Assembly (NCBI GenBank): GCA_947481355.1
Contig: CANKGM010000002.1
Span: 1 to 33,379 of the forward strand
Direction: 5' to 3'
DNA length: 33,379 bases
Source: Chitinophagaceae bacterium
GTDB taxonomy: Bacteria; Bacteroidota; Bacteroidia; Chitinophagales; Chitinophagaceae
Part shown: positions 32,935 through 33,379 of the stretch, in pieces
How positions within the stretch are numbered: position 1 is the first letter of the stretch
Layout of the letters: every line of letters begins with the position of its first letter
The notes under the pieces: generated by a model
Database searches by the model: none
What the model was told of the DNA's origin: nothing
Seen by the model: the letters and a program-made list of their open reading frames with translations, nothing else
Position numbers and translations under genes: made by a program

Positions 32935-33379
32935 ATGGGAAAATTTGCGCACGATACTGTCGTTCCTGATATTGCATCAAATTTATCGAAAAAAGAGCAG
33001 GTGGCACTCATGTTCAACAGAATTGCCCCTCAATACGACTTTCTTAACCGGTTTTTGTCCGCCGGAATCGATATAAGTTGGAGAAAAAAGGCATTAGGAA
33101 CGCTAAAAAGCATCAATCCACAAATGATTTTAGATGTGGCAACCGGCACTGCAGACGTAGCTATTCTTGCCACAAAAATTCTTAGCCCGAAGAAAATTAT
33201 CGGAATTGACATTTCTGAAGGAATGCTTGACCTAGGAAGAAAAAAGATCAGAGAAGCACAACTAGAAAATACCATTGAACTGCAATTGGGGGATAGTGAA
33301 GCACTGAATTTTGCAGACAAAACATTTGATGCCGTCACCGTTTCATTTGGCGTGCGAAATTTTCAACAACTAGAAAAAG
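32935..33379 (+). CDS. ubiE: Demethylmenaquinone methyltransferase (UbiE/MenG), 3' end outside the window
   Basis: The first 148 residues of a class I SAM methyltransferase, cut by the window end. Seen: MFNRIAPQYDFLNRFLSAGIDISWRK with the UbiE signature YDFLNRFLS (34-42) and the SAM motif I ILDVATGTAD (65-74). Further on are IIGIDISEGML (88-98), motif II FDAVTVSFGVRN (131-142), and the typical ALNFADKTFDA. UbiE methylates demethylmenaquinone in menaquinone synthesis; Bacteroidota use menaquinone, so menG is the more apt name. Full length is about 240 residues, so roughly 90 are missing. Confidence 0.94.
   Translation, partial: MGKFAHDTVVPDIASNLSKKEQVALMFNRIAPQYDFLNRFLSAGIDISWRKKALGTLKSINPQMILDVATGTADVAILATKILSPKKIIGIDISEGMLDLGRKKIREAQLENTIELQLGDSEALNFADKTFDAVTVSFGVRNFQQLEK

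Noticed and set aside
32871..33017. N-terminal extension of EngB by 49 residues
   Set aside because: Antisense to the conserved start of ubiE, unrelated to the EngB N-terminus, and would remove the divergent promoter region.

Overview
The window is an ordinary, gene-dense, AT-rich chromosomal stretch of a Bacteroidota bacterium. Family-specific markers point there: type IX secretion genes (porU, porV, a PorP/SprF protein), the gliding lipoprotein gldJ, DUF4292 and DUF983 proteins, an A-rich start context with few Shine-Dalgarno motifs, and -7 promoter boxes of the Bacteroidota type TAnnTTTG. A Chitinophagaceae-like or related gliding lineage is a reasonable guess, but the sequence does not settle the genus. 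I see no insertion sequence, prophage, CRISPR array or integrase. After start-codon correction no gap between genes exceeds about 185 bases.

Layout. 1-4310 (+): the 3' two-thirds of a UvrA-family ATPase gene cut by the window edge, a Tat-exported sugar-phosphate-isomerase-like protein, and an atypical Nramp-family transporter. 4312-5409 (-): anmK (cell-wall sugar recycling). 5518-7208 (+): upp and a PorP/SprF outer-membrane protein. 7214-8674 (-): a DASS/SLC13 anion transporter, divergent from an EI24/CysZ-like membrane protein and a short RsmI-like methyltransferase (8793-10274, +). 10319-11695 (-): a secreted M28 peptidase. 11819-12952 (+): bshA (bacillithiol).

12973-20860 (-) is a long same-strand block read porU, porV, ispF, dut, DUF4292 lipoprotein, EnvC-like protein. 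A terminator after porV separates the secretion genes from the rest. Divergent from porU lie gldJ and murF (21024-23992, +). The porV-porU/gldJ neighbourhood joins the type IX sortase, its outer-membrane partner, the gliding/secretion lipoprotein and a peptidoglycan precursor ligase. 24037-26875 (+): DUF983 protein, a DUF4369-thioredoxin lipid-envelope/periplasm oxidoreductase, and class II fructose-bisphosphate aldolase.

26931-30482: an altronate-dehydratase-family gene (-) divergent from an SGLT-like sodium/sugar symporter (+), probably a small sugar-acid uptake and catabolism pair. Then tRNA-Ser(GGA), a TatD hydrolase, a polysaccharide deacetylase and engB on the minus strand, and the 5' part of ubiE/menG on the plus strand running off the end.

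The window shows no convincing new defence or mobile system. The points most worth checking are the EnvC-like protein that has lost its zinc ligands, the DUF4292 lipoprotein beside it (a possible LolB-like factor), the Nramp protein without the usual metal-site motifs, -7 boxes 4-5 bases from start codons (possible leaderless mRNAs), and several probable TTG/GTG starts.
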